Shown piece after piece: positions 43,421-53,056 of a stretch of 64,000 nt of DNA. The notes under the pieces were generated by a model, which made no database searches, was not told the origin of the DNA, and saw only the letters and a program-made list of their open reading frames with translations. Numbering within the stretch: the first letter of the stretch is position 1; each line of letters starts with the position of its first letter. Origin of the DNA: Oerskovia flava (lineage in GTDB: Bacteria > Actinomycetota > Actinomycetes > Actinomycetales > Cellulomonadaceae). The stretch spans positions 1 through 64,000 of the forward strand of contig NZ_JAOXSR010000004.1 of the NCBI RefSeq assembly GCF_026163685.1, written 5' to 3'. Position numbers and translations under genes: made by a program.

Positions 43421-43953
43421 GCGCGCACCCGATCGTCGGCATCGTCATGGGGTCCGACTCGGACTGGCCCGTGATGCAGGCCGCGGCCGACGCCCTCGCG
43501 GACCTCGACGTCCCCGTCGAGGTCGACGTGGTCTCGGCACACCGTATGCCGACGGAGATGATCGACTACGGCCGCTCGGCCGCCGAGCGTGGTCTGCGGG
43601 TGATCGTCGCGGGCGCCGGGGGGGCGGCGCACCTGCCGGGGATGCTGGCTGCCGTGACGCCGCTGCCGGTCATCGGTGTCCCGGTCCCGCTGGCCTACCT
43701 CGACGGGATGGACTCGCTGCTCTCGATCGTGCAGATGCCTGCGGGCGTGCCGGTGGCGACGGTCTCGATCGGTGGCGCGCGCAACGCGGGTCTGCTCGCG
43801 GCGCGGATCCTCGCCTCCGGGACCGACGACGACGCCGTGCACCTGCGACAGCGGATGGTCGCCTTCCAGGAGGGTCTGGCGGACCAGGCGCGGGCGAAGG
43901 GCGAGCGCCTGCGCGCGTCGCGCCCCGGCCGGCAGACGGGGTTCGGGGCCTGA
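43417..43953 (+). CDS. purE: N5-carboxyaminoimidazole ribonucleotide mutase
   Basis: Converts N5-CAIR to CAIR in purine synthesis, directly after PurK. The 178-residue protein has the family signature [29 protein letters not shown], and [13 protein letters not shown]-like and [20 protein letters not shown] segments, of which [13 protein letters not shown] and the latter are seen here. ATG at 43417 overlaps the purK stop (ATGA). It is convergent with the LCP gene, 12 bp apart. Confidence 0.95.
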   Translation: MSAHPIVGIVMGSDSDWPVMQAAADALADLDVPVEVDVVSAHRMPTEMIDYGRSAAERGLRVIVAGAGGAAHLPGMLAAVTPLPVIGVPVPLAYLDGMDSLLSIVQMPAGVPVATVSIGGARNAGLLAARILASGTDDDAVHLRQRMVAFQEGLADQARAKGERLRASRPGRQTGFGA

Positions 43954-43965
43954 CGGGCGCGGCTC

Positions 43966-45485
43966 CTACTCTGGCATCCCGCCGACCTCGCCCGGGGGTA
44001 GGTTCCCGTCCCGCACGTCGACGAAGAACTGGGGCGCGGTCTCGGGGTCGAGCTGCACCGTCGAGCCCACACCGCCCGGGCGGTAGTCCGGGTTGCCGAT
44101 CGGCGGGGTGCCGGTGATGCCACCTGGTCCGTTTGCCGACCGGAACGCGAGAGCGAGCCCACCGAGGTCCAGGATCCCGGTCTTCTCGTCGACCGTCAGG
44201 GCCCCGAGACCGGCGTCGACGAGCGAGAGCTGGTCTCCGGGGCGCACCGCGATGCTCGGGTTCGCGACCTGTGTCGCCACCGCGCCGATGACCTGGCGCT
44301 GACGCTCGGCGCGGCCGATGTCACCCTTCGGGTCCGAGTACCGCATACGGGAGAACGCGAGGGCGGTATGCCCGTCTGCCGTGTGGCAGCCTGCGGTCCA
44401 CACGAGCTTGCTCTTCTCGTCGTCGACATCGGCGTCGTAGCAGAGCTCGATGCCCCCCACCGCGTCGACGATGCCTTCCACCCCGGCGAACCCGATCTCC
44501 ACGTAGTGATCCACGGTGAGGCCCGTGAGCTCCTCCACGCTCGTGACGAGGAGGGGCGCGCCGCCGAACGAGTAGGCGGCGTTCAGCTTGCCGGCACCGT
44601 GGCCCGGGATCTCGGCGTACGTGTCGCGAGGGAGCGAGATCATCGCGGTGGGACCTGACCGCGGCGAGTGGAGCAGGATGATCGTGTCGGTCCGGGCGCC
44701 CGCGGTGGAGTCGGTGACCACGTCGTCACGGGCGTCTGACCCCGCGAGGAGATACGTCGTGCCTGGCGTCCCGGAAGCGTCGGACAGGGCGTCGATGTGC
44801 GAGATCTTGCCGTTGGCCCAGACGAGCAAGCCGATCGGCCAGGCCAGGACGAGAACGAGGAGCAGGCCGAGGGCGAGCGCGGCCACCCGACCCTTGCGGA
44901 TCCTGATCCCGCCGGGAGCGGATCCAGCGGGTGCCGGCGCGATGCCTCCGCGTCGGCCGCCCCCTGAGCCCGATCGTGCTGGGACTGCTCGTGCCGGGCC
45001 GGGGACAGCGGCGGGCGCCGCCGCACGAACGGGAGCGGGCCCCGCCTCCCTCGGTGCTCCACCACGGGCAGAGGCTGGGGGGAAGCGCGCGGGCGGCGCG
45101 GCCGGGTCTGCTGCGCTCACCCGGTCCGACGCGGGTGGCCGGCCTGCCGCCAAGCCCGTGGCACCGCCCCCTGGCACCTGCCGGTCGGCCGCAGCCTGCC
45201 GGCTCGCCGCGCCGGGCCGGGCCGCCGGGCCGGCTCGGCCGGCGGTGGTGTGCGCGCACCGGACGGCGCGACCGGGATCTCCCGGGAGGACTGTCGTCTG
45301 ATGCGCGGCTCGGGTCGGACGATCTCGTCGGGCGCGAGCGCCGACTGAGGAGCAGGCGGGCGGCGGCGTTCACCTCCGACCGGGATGGCGTTCTCCGACG
45401 CCTGCGGCCTCGTCGGGCGACCGCCTTGCGGTGTGAAGCTGGGTGGTCGGGATGCGGAGGAGTCCCGGCGGTCGTCGTGAGTCAT
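43966..45485 (-). CDS. LytR-CpsA-Psr (LCP) family protein, apparently frameshifted in its N-terminal region
   Basis: LCP proteins attach glycopolymers such as teichoic acids or arabinogalactan to peptidoglycan. A single membrane helix (ALALGLLLVLVLAWPIGLLV) precedes the LCP domain, with SLPRDTYAEIPGHGAGKLNAA and the Arg in FSRMRYSDPKGD. The membrane helix and domain are read from 45177 (GTG) downward, giving 403 residues. However, ATG at 45485, with AGGGA just before it and only 6 bp after the upstream LCP stop, opens another frame encoding a typical Pro/Arg-rich cytoplasmic leader (SSASRPPSFTPQGGRPTR; IPVAPSGARTPPP). That frame stops at 45117. Joining the two needs one frameshift, best placed near 45195-45240 in a GGCCCGG-rich stretch. 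It may be a sequencing error or a true mutation. Confidence 0.75.
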
Positions 45486-45491
45486 GGTCCC

Positions 45492-46826
45492 TCAGCCGCA
45501 CTCGGCGGTGATGTCGTCGGGCGTGAACGCTTCCTTGCCGGCTTCCTTGGTCTCCCGCGGGCTGGGCTCGTCCGTCGACCCGGTCGTCGGCTCGGTGGAG
45601 TCGTCGCTCGCACCCTCGGATGCCCCGGTCGAGTCGTCGCTCTCGACCGAGCCGGCTCCGCCTGACGGCGGCGCGGCCGCCTCCTCAGGCTCCGCCGGTT
45701 CGCCCGTGATGGGCTCGTCCGCCCGAAGGCGATCCCAGATCTCGTCCGCCTCGGGCGTCCATACCACCGTCGCCCGGGGGTTGAGGGGATCGTCGGCGAT
45801 CGGGACCGTCATAAAGGTGATGTTGCCACCTGACAGCCCACGCAGGCTGTAGGCGACCCCGGCGAGGTGAGGAATGGAGGCGATCTCCTCGCTCATCGTG
45901 AGCGAAGAAGTTCCGGCCTCGAGGAACTGGAAGAGACCCTGAGCGTCCGTGAGGAGGTTCTTGCTCAGCACCTGGCGAACCGTGGCCGCCAGAAGCTCCT
46001 GCTGGCGTGCGATGCGCCCGAGGTCCGACCCGTCACCCAGCCCTTGTCCCGTGCGGGCACGGGCGTAGCTCAGGGCAGTCTTCCCGTCGAGCGTCTGCTT
46101 GCCCGCGCTGAGCTTGAGATGGTCGGCTTTCGGAGAGTCGATGTCGACCGGGATGCAGATCGGTACTCCGTCGATGGCGTCGACCATGTTCTGGAAGCCG
46201 GTGAAGTCCACGACGACGAAGTCGTTGATGCGGACGTCGGTCAACGACTCGACCGTCTTGACGGCGCACGCGGCGGCTGACTCCAGGTCTCCGCCGAGGT
46301 CGTAACCCTGGGCGAACGCGGCGTTGAAGCGGTCGTTGACCGGTGCGGTGGTCTTCCCGTTCGTGGCGGTGCAGGAGGGGATGTCGACGCGTGAGTCGCG
46401 GGGGATCGAGAGCATCTCGACGCGGGACCGGTCCGCCGAGACGTGCACGAGCAGGGTGGTGTCAGACCGCATGCCCTCGACGCCCTCGACCGCGAAGTCG
46501 GTGTTCTCCCCGCCGCGGAAGTCCGAACCGAGCACGAGGATGTTCATCGCCTTCCCGGCGTTGGGATCGGTCGGTTCCTGCTCTTCCGGACGCTCGCCGA
46601 GCAGGTCGTCGATCTGCGCGGTCTTGATGTTGCCCTGCAGGGTCGAGTACGCCGACGCGGCGCCCACCGAGACGAAGGCGAAGAGGGCCGTCGCGACGAG
46701 CCCGATCGACCGCAGCGCGGTACGGCCGCCGAGCGCACGGGCGTGGGAAGGTCCCTTGGTGCTCTCCGGAGCGGCCGTGCTCTGCGCAGCAGCGCGGCGG
46801 GATCGGTGAGGTGAGGTCACAGGCAT
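45492..46826 (-). CDS. LytR-CpsA-Psr (LCP) family protein
   Basis: A 444-residue membrane-anchored phosphotransferase-like protein expected to link polymers to the wall on the outer face. The N-terminus is basic, with one membrane helix at about 38-60 (IGLVATALFAFVSVGAASAY). The LCP domain has ILVLGSDFRGG, SIPRDSRVDIPSC, NDRFNAAFAQG and ALSYARARTG. A Ser/Thr/Glu/Pro-rich tail of about 80 residues follows. A TATGCT hexamer lies too close to the ATG (2 bases) but 8 bases before an in-frame GTG at 46820, so the real start may be that GTG on a leaderless mRNA. The second LCP gene follows after 6 bp. Confidence 0.9.
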   Translation of the reverse strand: MPVTSPHRSRRAAAQSTAAPESTKGPSHARALGGRTALRSIGLVATALFAFVSVGAASAYSTLQGNIKTAQIDDLLGERPEEQEPTDPNAGKAMNILVLGSDFRGGENTDFAVEGVEGMRSDTTLLVHVSADRSRVEMLSIPRDSRVDIPSCTATNGKTTAPVNDRFNAAFAQGYDLGGDLESAAACAVKTVESLTDVRINDFVVVDFTGFQNMVDAIDGVPICIPVDIDSPKADHLKLSAGKQTLDGKTALSYARARTGQGLGDGSDLGRIARQQELLAATVRQVLSKNLLTDAQGLFQFLEAGTSSLTMSEEIASIPHLAGVAYSLRGLSGGNITFMTVPIADDPLNPRATVVWTPEADEIWDRLRADEPITGEPAEPEEAAAPPSGGAGSVESDDSTGASEGASDDSTEPTTGSTDEPSPRETKEAGKEAFTPDDITAECG

Positions 46827-46926
46827 AGAGCATAGGCGGCGTGTGCAACGTCACCGCAGCGAGACCGAGCGCATGGGGTGGAGGACTTGTGCACGCACGC
46901 ACCGTGGGCGACGGGCGAGCGTCCGC

Positions 46927-46932
46927 TAGCAT
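46927..46932 (+). promoter_or_regulatory. Probable leaderless -10 element of the GT2 gene
   Basis: TAGCAT ends 6 bases before GTG at 46939, the same arrangement as before the gene at 39474. Confidence 0.5.
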
Positions 46933-46938
46933 CTCGGG

Positions 46939-47967
46939 GTGTCTTCAGGTGCGAACGTCGAGCAGCCAGGTGTGTCCGTGTTCCTCACCGTGCGCAACGA
47001 GGAACGCGACCTGGAGGAGTCGATCGAGCACATCCTCGAGCAGGACTACCCGGGACCGCTCGAGGTGGTGGTGGCCGTCGGGCCGTCGTCAGACCGCACC
47101 GAGGAGATCGCTGCGAGCATCGCTCGGGCGGAGCCGCGTGTGGTGGTGGTGGCCAACCCCACGGGCAAGACGCCAGCCGGCCTCAACCGGGCGGTCGCCG
47201 CCGCGCAGCACGACCTTCTCGTGCGCGTCGACGGTCACAGCGTCGTCCCGCACGACTACGTGTCGACTGCCGTGGCGGCGCTGGCGAGCTCGGGCGCCGC
47301 GAACGTCGGGGGCCTGATGCGACCCGAAGGGCGGACCGCGCTGGAGATGGCCATCGCCCGGGCCATGAGCTCGCCCCTGGGGATCGGGTCCGTGTCCTTC
47401 CACACCGGAGGTGCCGAGGGGCCCTCCGACTCGGTCTACCTCGGGTCGTTCCGTCGGGACGCGCTGGAGTCGGTCGGGGGATTCGACGAGGAGTTCCTGC
47501 GCGCGCAGGACTGGGAGCTGAACTACCGCTTGCGTCGAGCCGGCCATGTCGTCTGGTTCGACCCACGCCTGAGCGTCGGCTACCGGCCGCGCGGGTCCTG
47601 GAAGGCGCTCGCCGAGCAGTTCTACCGCAGCGGACGCTGGCGGCGGCACGTCATGCAGCGCTACCCGGAGACCGCCAGCGCCCGCTACCTCGCCCCACCT
47701 GTCGCGGTCGGCGCCATGGTCGTCGGAGCCGCGGCGGGTGTCGTCGGCCTGGTCGCCGGGCTTCCCTGGGCGATCGCCGGGTTCCTCGTGCCTGCGACGT
47801 ACGCCGTCGGGGTCGTCGCGGGCTCCGTCGCGGTCGGTTCCGGCCTGCCCGTCGGTGCTCGGCTGCGCCTGCCGGGTGTCGTCGCGACCATGCACCTGTG
47901 CTGGGGCGGTGGGTTCCTGCGCGGCCCTGAGCCCGTGACCCCGGAGCGTGAGCCCGCGACGAACTGA
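46939..47967 (+). CDS. GT2 glycosyltransferase with C-terminal membrane segments
   Basis: A 342-residue family 2 glycosyltransferase of the ExoA/SucC-like group. It has the nucleotide-sugar-binding start VSVFLTVRNEERDLEESIEH, the D-X-D-like VRVDGHSVVP, the acceptor segment LGSFRRDALESVGGFDEEFL, and the catalytic ED-like AQDWELNYRLRRAG. Two or three membrane segments (about 245-320) anchor the C-terminus. It probably adds a sugar to a lipid-linked glycan on the cytoplasmic face. It is divergent from the LCP operon across 112 bp. Confidence 0.87.
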   Translation: MSSGANVEQPGVSVFLTVRNEERDLEESIEHILEQDYPGPLEVVVAVGPSSDRTEEIAASIARAEPRVVVVANPTGKTPAGLNRAVAAAQHDLLVRVDGHSVVPHDYVSTAVAALASSGAANVGGLMRPEGRTALEMAIARAMSSPLGIGSVSFHTGGAEGPSDSVYLGSFRRDALESVGGFDEEFLRAQDWELNYRLRRAGHVVWFDPRLSVGYRPRGSWKALAEQFYRSGRWRRHVMQRYPETASARYLAPPVAVGAMVVGAAAGVVGLVAGLPWAIAGFLVPATYAVGVVAGSVAVGSGLPVGARLRLPGVVATMHLCWGGGFLRGPEPVTPEREPATN

Positions 47968-47996
47968 GCGCGCCCGGTCGCGCTACGGTCCGGATC

Positions 47997-49868
47997 CTAT
48001 GAGGTGAACCCGGAGATCCACGTCGAGCGGAGCCCGAGCCGCGTGCGGAGCTGCTCACCGGTGATGGACGCGGTCGCCCCGGTCGAGGAGGTCGCTACCG
48101 CCGTGCGGACACCGTTGCCTGCGGTCCGGGACGCCACGCTCACCGCGACCACGTCGGGGAGGCCGAACGCCGCGCGGACGGCGGACTGCGAGACCGTGGC
48201 GGTCCACGAGGAGTTCGGGTTGGCCGAACCCAGGCTCCACGGATCGGCGACGCTCCGCGCCCAGGGCAGGGCAGCCGTCCAGACGTCCTCGCTGTTCTGG
48301 GTGCGCCCGCCGGAGGACGAGAAGTAGTAGGCAGGGATGGTCGCGCCGCCATAGGTGGCGACGTGCCCGAGCCCGGCGGTGCTGATCGTCGCGTCGACCG
48401 CCTGGCGCCAGCGCACGCCCCAGGTGGGTTCGTTCTCCTTGCGCCAGCCGGTGTAGTTCTGCGACCGCGTGTCGTCGTAGAGGTGGCAGTCGCAGGCGGC
48501 CCGGACGGATCCCGCGCTGGCGGCCGCGTACGACCGCGCGGCGACGGCCTGGGCGCGCAGTGCGTGCGCGGGCCAGGACGACGGCATCTCCGCGATGCCG
48601 TAGACGTACTCGTCGGTGAGCCGGACCACGTTGACCGCGTTGACCCGGTTCCCGATGTTCCGCAGCTCCAGGCGGCCGTGGCGGTACAGGCCCTGTGCGC
48701 CGCTGACCGACGTGTTCACCTCGACACTCGACCCCGGCTGGAAGTACCGGGTGGACGCCCACTCCATGTGCACGCCGTTGCTGGGGCTCGTCGTCGTCCA
48801 CGTGCTGCCCCCCGCGCGGACACGCAGGCCCTGCGAGACCGCCTCGACCGTGAAGGTCGTTCCGGCGGGCAGGGTGGTGACGATGGCGCCGCCCAGCCTG
48901 ACCCGCGCCTGACCGCCGGACGCACGGATCGAGGTGCTGGTCGCGCCGGAGAGGACCTGCACGCGCAGGTCCCTGCTCGTGTCCCGCGCAGTCACGCTCG
49001 TCCCGGTGTAGTAGTGGCCGAGGATCTGGCTGGAGGTCCGTCCGTCGGCCGCCATGCCCCGTGCGCCGTACTGCGACATACCGACGCCGTGGCCCCACCC
49101 GGAACCGGTGACGGCGAACGACGTCGGCACGGTGACCCTGCCGGCGACCTGCACCGTCCCGCTCGTGCCGTACGGGTGGCTCGTGACGATGCCGCTCGGC
49201 GACTGCACCTGGGAGGTGCGCAGCCGGTAGTCGCGGGTCGAGCTCGCGGCGACGGAGATCGACCCGGCACCGCTCGTGATCTGGTACTGCCCGACGTGCA
49301 CCCAGGAACTGCCCGACCGGGCCTGCAGGTTGACCTTGCCGGTGACCGGGGTCGAGCCTCGAGTCCATCGAACGTGCAGCTGGGCGTGGCCGCTCTGCAC
49401 GGACCCGCGCACAGCCTGGAGTTGGGGAGCCGCGCTCTGACTCGGGCTTGAGACGCGGCTGATCCTGATGGTGTTGCTCGTCCCGTCGGGATCCGACGTC
49501 GTCACACCGCTCGTGACGGTGGAGCTGGCCCGCAGGCGGTAGGAGTTGGTCGCCCCCGGGGTGATCGTCGTCGTGGCGGCGCCGTTGCTCACGGGGACCT
49601 GTCGCACGTGCTCCCAGCCGGTCGATGTCCTGCGCTGGAGGTTGACGACGCCGGCGACCTCTCGTCCCCCGGAGGTCCAGGTGACGGACAGGTGCACGGG
49701 ATGACCGGGGTAGGCCGTGCTGACCGCGGACAGACGAAGGTAGTCGCCGACAGCCGCCGAGGCTGACGGGGTCGCCACCATCGTCGACGCGAGGAGCGCC
49801 AGGACGACGCCGACGGCGCGTGGCCGCCACCGACGTCGGGGCGTGGGTCGGTCGTCCTGCTCGTTCAT
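47997..49868 (-). CDS. Secreted SpoIID/LytB-domain protein with two N-terminal Ig-like repeats
   Basis: A 623-residue secreted protein. The signal peptide spans about residues 15-38 ([20 protein letters not shown]). Two repeats of about 93 residues follow (about 40-135 and 145-240), each with W..G..V.G.VNLQ, W.HV..and Y.LR.S motifs. The SpoIID domain has [20 protein letters not shown], a central part, and [29 protein letters not shown]-like [13 protein letters not shown] motifs. SpoIID-type proteins are lytic transglycosylases that cleave denuded glycan strands. The start has GAGGTGG upstream. It is divergent from an amidase gene carrying the same repeat domain. Confidence 0.85.
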   Translation of the reverse strand: MNEQDDRPTPRRRWRPRAVGVVLALLASTMVATPSASAAVGDYLRLSAVSTAYPGHPVHLSVTWTSGGREVAGVVNLQRRTSTGWEHVRQVPVSNGAATTTITPGATNSYRLRASSTVTSGVTTSDPDGTSNTIRISRVSSPSQSAAPQLQAVRGSVQSGHAQLHVRWTRGSTPVTGKVNLQARSGSSWVHVGQYQITSGAGSISVAASSTRDYRLRTSQVQSPSGIVTSHPYGTSGTVQVAGRVTVPTSFAVTGSGWGHGVGMSQYGARGMAADGRTSSQILGHYYTGTSVTARDTSRDLRVQVLSGATSTSIRASGGQARVRLGGAIVTTLPAGTTFTVEAVSQGLRVRAGGSTWTTTSPSNGVHMEWASTRYFQPGSSVEVNTSVSGAQGLYRHGRLELRNIGNRVNAVNVVRLTDEYVYGIAEMPSSWPAHALRAQAVAARSYAAASAGSVRAACDCHLYDDTRSQNYTGWRKENEPTWGVRWRQAVDATISTAGLGHVATYGGATIPAYYFSSSGGRTQNSEDVWTAALPWARSVADPWSLGSANPNSSWTATVSQSAVRAAFGLPDVVAVSVASRTAGNGVRTAVATSSTGATASITGEQLRTRLGLRSTWISGFTS

Positions 49869-50025
49869 CGTGCCACCTCTGGTCCGCGAGGCCCCCCGCG
49901 GTCCTCTCCTTATCGGTATCACGGGAAGACGAGGCTCGCCTGATGACGGGTGAAGTTTCCCTGCGGTTGTCGTGCGCCCCGGTCCAGCGCACGATGGGTG
50001 AGGCATGCGAGACATGGTGCAGACG

Positions 50026-50039
50026 TCACAGAAGTGTGA
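50026..50039. promoter_or_regulatory. TCACA-N4-TGTGA inverted repeat before the amidase gene
   Basis: TCACAGAAGTGTGA lies 24 bp upstream of the amidase GTG in the 194-bp divergent gap. It may be an operator for a response regulator such as MtrA or for another wall-stress regulator. The CRP consensus has the half-sites the other way round. Confidence 0.35.
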
Positions 50040-50062
50040 TTTCCGGCAGGCAGGGGACAGAT

Positions 50063-51865
50063 GTGGATGACCAGCGATCGCCGTTCGAGAGCCCGTTGGA
50101 CCGGCGTCAGTTCCACGGAGTCGTGGTGGGCGCCCTCGCCGTCGCGCTCGGTGCTCCCGCGATGGGCCGCGTCATGCCGGTCGAGGTGGACGTCGAGCCG
50201 GACGTGATCGACGGTGTCCTGCGCATGGGCATCGAGAGCGCCGACACGCCGCTTCTGCTCAGCCAGGAGCTGACGGGCGGCACCTTCAACCTCGCCGGCC
50301 TGACATGGGCGCCGGGCGCCGCGGGCGTGGGCAGCGTGCTCGTGCGTGCCCGCCAGGACGGCCTGTGGGGCGCGTGGACGCGGCTGGAGACGGATGCGGA
50401 CATGCCCGACCCGGGCTCGGGTCCGGTGCCCCGTCCGGGCACCACGCCGTTCATCACGGGTGCGGCGGATGCGATCGAGGCACGGGTGGACCCGATGCCG
50501 GGCGAGTCCCTGCCCGAGGACCTGCGGCTCGACCTGGTGGACGGGGGACCGATGCCCACGGGAATCGACGCAGCAACGAGCACCGAGGCCGTGGAGACGG
50601 CCTCCACCGATCTCCTCGACGAGGAGGTCGAGCTCACCTCGAACAAGGTGGGCTCGACGCTCGCTGCGGCCGCGCCGCGCCCTGCCTTCAACTCGCGCAA
50701 CGCCTGGGGCGCGGACGAGACTCTCCGGGCGAACTACGGGCAACCGATCCAGTACGGCCAGGTGCTGGGGACGTTCGTGCACCACACCGCAGGGTCCAAC
50801 GCCTACACCCAGTCCGAGGTGCCAGCAATCCTGCGGAGCATCTACCGCTACCACGTCGTGTCGCGGAACTTCTGGGACATCGGCTACAACATCCTCGTCG
50901 ACCGGTTCGGGCGCCTCTGGGAGGGGGCGTTCGGGGGTCTGGACCGGAACGTCGTCGCGGCGCACACGCAGTACTACAACTCCGCGGCGTTCGGGATCTC
51001 GGCGATCGGCACCTACACCTCCAAGGCCGTCGAGCCAGCGGTCCGGACCGCACTCGCCCAGGCGATCGCATGGAAGTTCTCGGTCCACGGAATCGCCACG
51101 CCCTGGGCCACGGCCAACTACCCGGGGTCCAACGCACGCAGTCAGCCGAGGATCGCCGGTCACCGCCACGCCAAGAGCACCGAGTGCCCTGGCGGCTCTC
51201 TCTACGCACAGCTGACCAATCTGCGCCACGACGTCGCCAGCCGTCTCAAGGTGGCGTCCTCCTTGAGCATGAGCGCCCCGGCGGTCACCGCACGGGGCGC
51301 GCGCACCACGCTGGACATCCGCTGGACCGCCGAGGGGTCCAACCTTGCCGGCCTCGTCAACCTCCAGCGACTGAAGAACGGTGCCTGGGAGCACGTGCGG
51401 TCCGTCCAGGTCAGCGGTGGGCGGGCCGAGACCGTCATCACGCCCGGCGCCACCAACCAGTACAGGCTGCGCGCGTCGTCCTGCTCGACGCGCAGCGACA
51501 TCGACCTCTCGCACCCTCGGGGGACGAGCAACACAGTGACGATCACGGTGCGCAACGTCTCCCTCCCGTTCGTCGAGCTCGCCGGTCCGGCGAGCGTGAG
51601 TCGCGGTGCGCGCACGACGCTACGGATCACCTGGCTCTCGGGGAACGGACCCGTGTCCGGGAAGATCAACCTCCAGCGCCGCAACGGGTCTTCCTGGGAG
51701 CACGTGCGACAGATCGACGTGAAGGACGGCGGCGCCACCACGGTGATCACCCCGGGCGCGACGAACTCCTACCGGCTACGCGCCTCGACGGTCTCTTCTC
51801 CGCCAGGGGTCCCGACCCGCGACCCGCAGGGTACGTCGAACACCCTCCGGGTCACCGTGCGGTGA
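50063..51865 (+). CDS. Secreted PGRP-type N-acetylmuramoyl-L-alanine amidase with two C-terminal Ig-like repeats
   Basis: A 600-residue exported zinc amidase that cuts the bond between MurNAc and the stem peptide. The N-terminus carries a Tat-like signal ([18 protein letters not shown]). A domain of about 100 residues and an acidic linker follow. The PGRP/amidase_2 domain (about 215-395) has zinc ligands in FVHHTAG (His240-241), [14 protein letters not shown], and the core [18 protein letters not shown]. Two repeats of about 93 residues (about 400-600) carry VNLQR, WEHVR and ITPGATN.YRLRAS and match those in the divergent SpoIID protein. GTG at 50063 was chosen for AGGGGA at good spacing and because it begins the Tat signal. 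Confidence 0.88.
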   Translation: MDDQRSPFESPLDRRQFHGVVVGALAVALGAPAMGRVMPVEVDVEPDVIDGVLRMGIESADTPLLLSQELTGGTFNLAGLTWAPGAAGVGSVLVRARQDGLWGAWTRLETDADMPDPGSGPVPRPGTTPFITGAADAIEARVDPMPGESLPEDLRLDLVDGGPMPTGIDAATSTEAVETASTDLLDEEVELTSNKVGSTLAAAAPRPAFNSRNAWGADETLRANYGQPIQYGQVLGTFVHHTAGSNAYTQSEVPAILRSIYRYHVVSRNFWDIGYNILVDRFGRLWEGAFGGLDRNVVAAHTQYYNSAAFGISAIGTYTSKAVEPAVRTALAQAIAWKFSVHGIATPWATANYPGSNARSQPRIAGHRHAKSTECPGGSLYAQLTNLRHDVASRLKVASSLSMSAPAVTARGARTTLDIRWTAEGSNLAGLVNLQRLKNGAWEHVRSVQVSGGRAETVITPGATNQYRLRASSCSTRSDIDLSHPRGTSNTVTITVRNVSLPFVELAGPASVSRGARTTLRITWLSGNGPVSGKINLQRRNGSSWEHVRQIDVKDGGATTVITPGATNSYRLRASTVSSPPGVPTRDPQGTSNTLRVTVR

Positions 51866-51930
51866 CGAGCGTTCCTGGTCGTCGGGCGGGCTAGGGTGTG
51901 GGTGCACCGCTCGACCGCAAAGGAGCCCGC

Positions 51931-52959
51931 ATGGCGCGCAGGACGACCCGAGCGTGGGTCGCAGTTGCTGGAACGTCCGTCCTGGTCGTCGGCGCGGTCG
52001 CCGCAGCGGCCCTCGAAGCGTGGGCGCTCGCCGCCGTCGGGGGAGCGCTCCTTCTCGCGGCTTGCGCCTTCGGGCTTCTCGACGTGCGGCGGCGGCAGCA
52101 GGTCGTGTCCGCGCAGCTCAGGGCGCTGCGCACGGAGCTCCAGGGGCAGACCGAGCAGGTCGGTGAGCTTGCCCGCTCGAGCTCTGCCGGCCACGACGCC
52201 ACGCTCGCTCGTCTGGCTGACTCGGAGCAGAAGCTCCTGCGGAAGCTCGACGCGGTAAGCGAACGGATGGATGAGCGGAACCGGCGCACGGCGAGCATCG
52301 TCACGGGTGTGCGCAAGCAGGTCGACCTGCTCGACGGGCACCTGCTGACGGACGTCCAGGCGCTCGACCAGCTGCGGGCTCGCTACTCCCCGCGGGCTGC
52401 GCTGCCCCGGGTCGCAGGGTGGGCGCTGAGCCCGTCGGCCCTGCTGTACTTGCTCGAGACCATCGAGTCCCGCGGCCCGGGCCTGGTCGTCGAGTGCGGC
52501 AGCGGGACGTCAACGCTCTGGATGAGCTACGCGCTCAAGGAGAGCGGGGGAGGTCGCCTCATCGCCCTTGAGCACGACGCGACGTACGTGGAGAAGACGC
52601 GGCAGCTCCTCGCGGAGCACGGTCTGAGCGAGTGGGCGGAGGTGCGGCACGCCCCCCTGGTCAGCACCCCGACCCCTCGAGGTGACTTCCCCTGGTACGA
52701 CGTCGATCCGTCGAGCCTGGGACCGATCGACCTTCTGCTCGTCGACGGTCCGCCGCAGGCGACCGGTCGACACGCGCGCTACCCCGCGATGCCCGTCCTG
52801 CATGACACCCTCGTTCCCGGAGCCCTCGTCGTGCTCGACGACGTGATGCGCAAGGACGAGCGGGAGGCCATGAGCTACTGGTTGGAAGAGCATCGAGACC
52901 TCGACGACCTGGGCCGTGTCGTCCACGGGGTTCAGGCGCTCGCCGTCACCCGGAACTGA
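51931..52959 (+). CDS. Membrane-anchored class I SAM-dependent methyltransferase
   Basis: A 342-residue protein. Two adjacent membrane segments (about 8-50) lead into a coiled-coil of about 70 residues (ending VRKQVDLLDGHLLTDVQALD). A methyltransferase_24-like domain follows, with the SAM loop VVECGSGTSTLWMSYAL, acidic LIALEHDATYVE and DLLLVDGPP. GGAG is well placed before the ATG, and a TAGGGT -10 element lies at 51892-51897. It starts a run of glycosyltransferase genes, so it probably methylates a nascent glycan at the membrane. The substrate is unknown. Confidence 0.85.
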   Translation: MARRTTRAWVAVAGTSVLVVGAVAAAALEAWALAAVGGALLLAACAFGLLDVRRRQQVVSAQLRALRTELQGQTEQVGELARSSSAGHDATLARLADSEQKLLRKLDAVSERMDERNRRTASIVTGVRKQVDLLDGHLLTDVQALDQLRARYSPRAALPRVAGWALSPSALLYLLETIESRGPGLVVECGSGTSTLWMSYALKESGGGRLIALEHDATYVEKTRQLLAEHGLSEWAEVRHAPLVSTPTPRGDFPWYDVDPSSLGPIDLLLVDGPPQATGRHARYPAMPVLHDTLVPGALVVLDDVMRKDEREAMSYWLEEHRDLDDLGRVVHGVQALAVTRN

Positions 52960-53056
52960 GACCGCGCGCCGCGATCCAGACCTCCCGCGCGCCTCGGGTA
53001 GCCTCGGGAGGCGCGGCTGTCGCCGCCCCCACCGAGACGAGAGCGCCAAGAATCTG

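Noticed and set aside
49869-50062. Riboswitch (c-di-AMP type) in the amidase leader
   Set aside because: Such switches precede some actinobacterial wall hydrolases, but I could not match the conserved core in this 194-bp gap.
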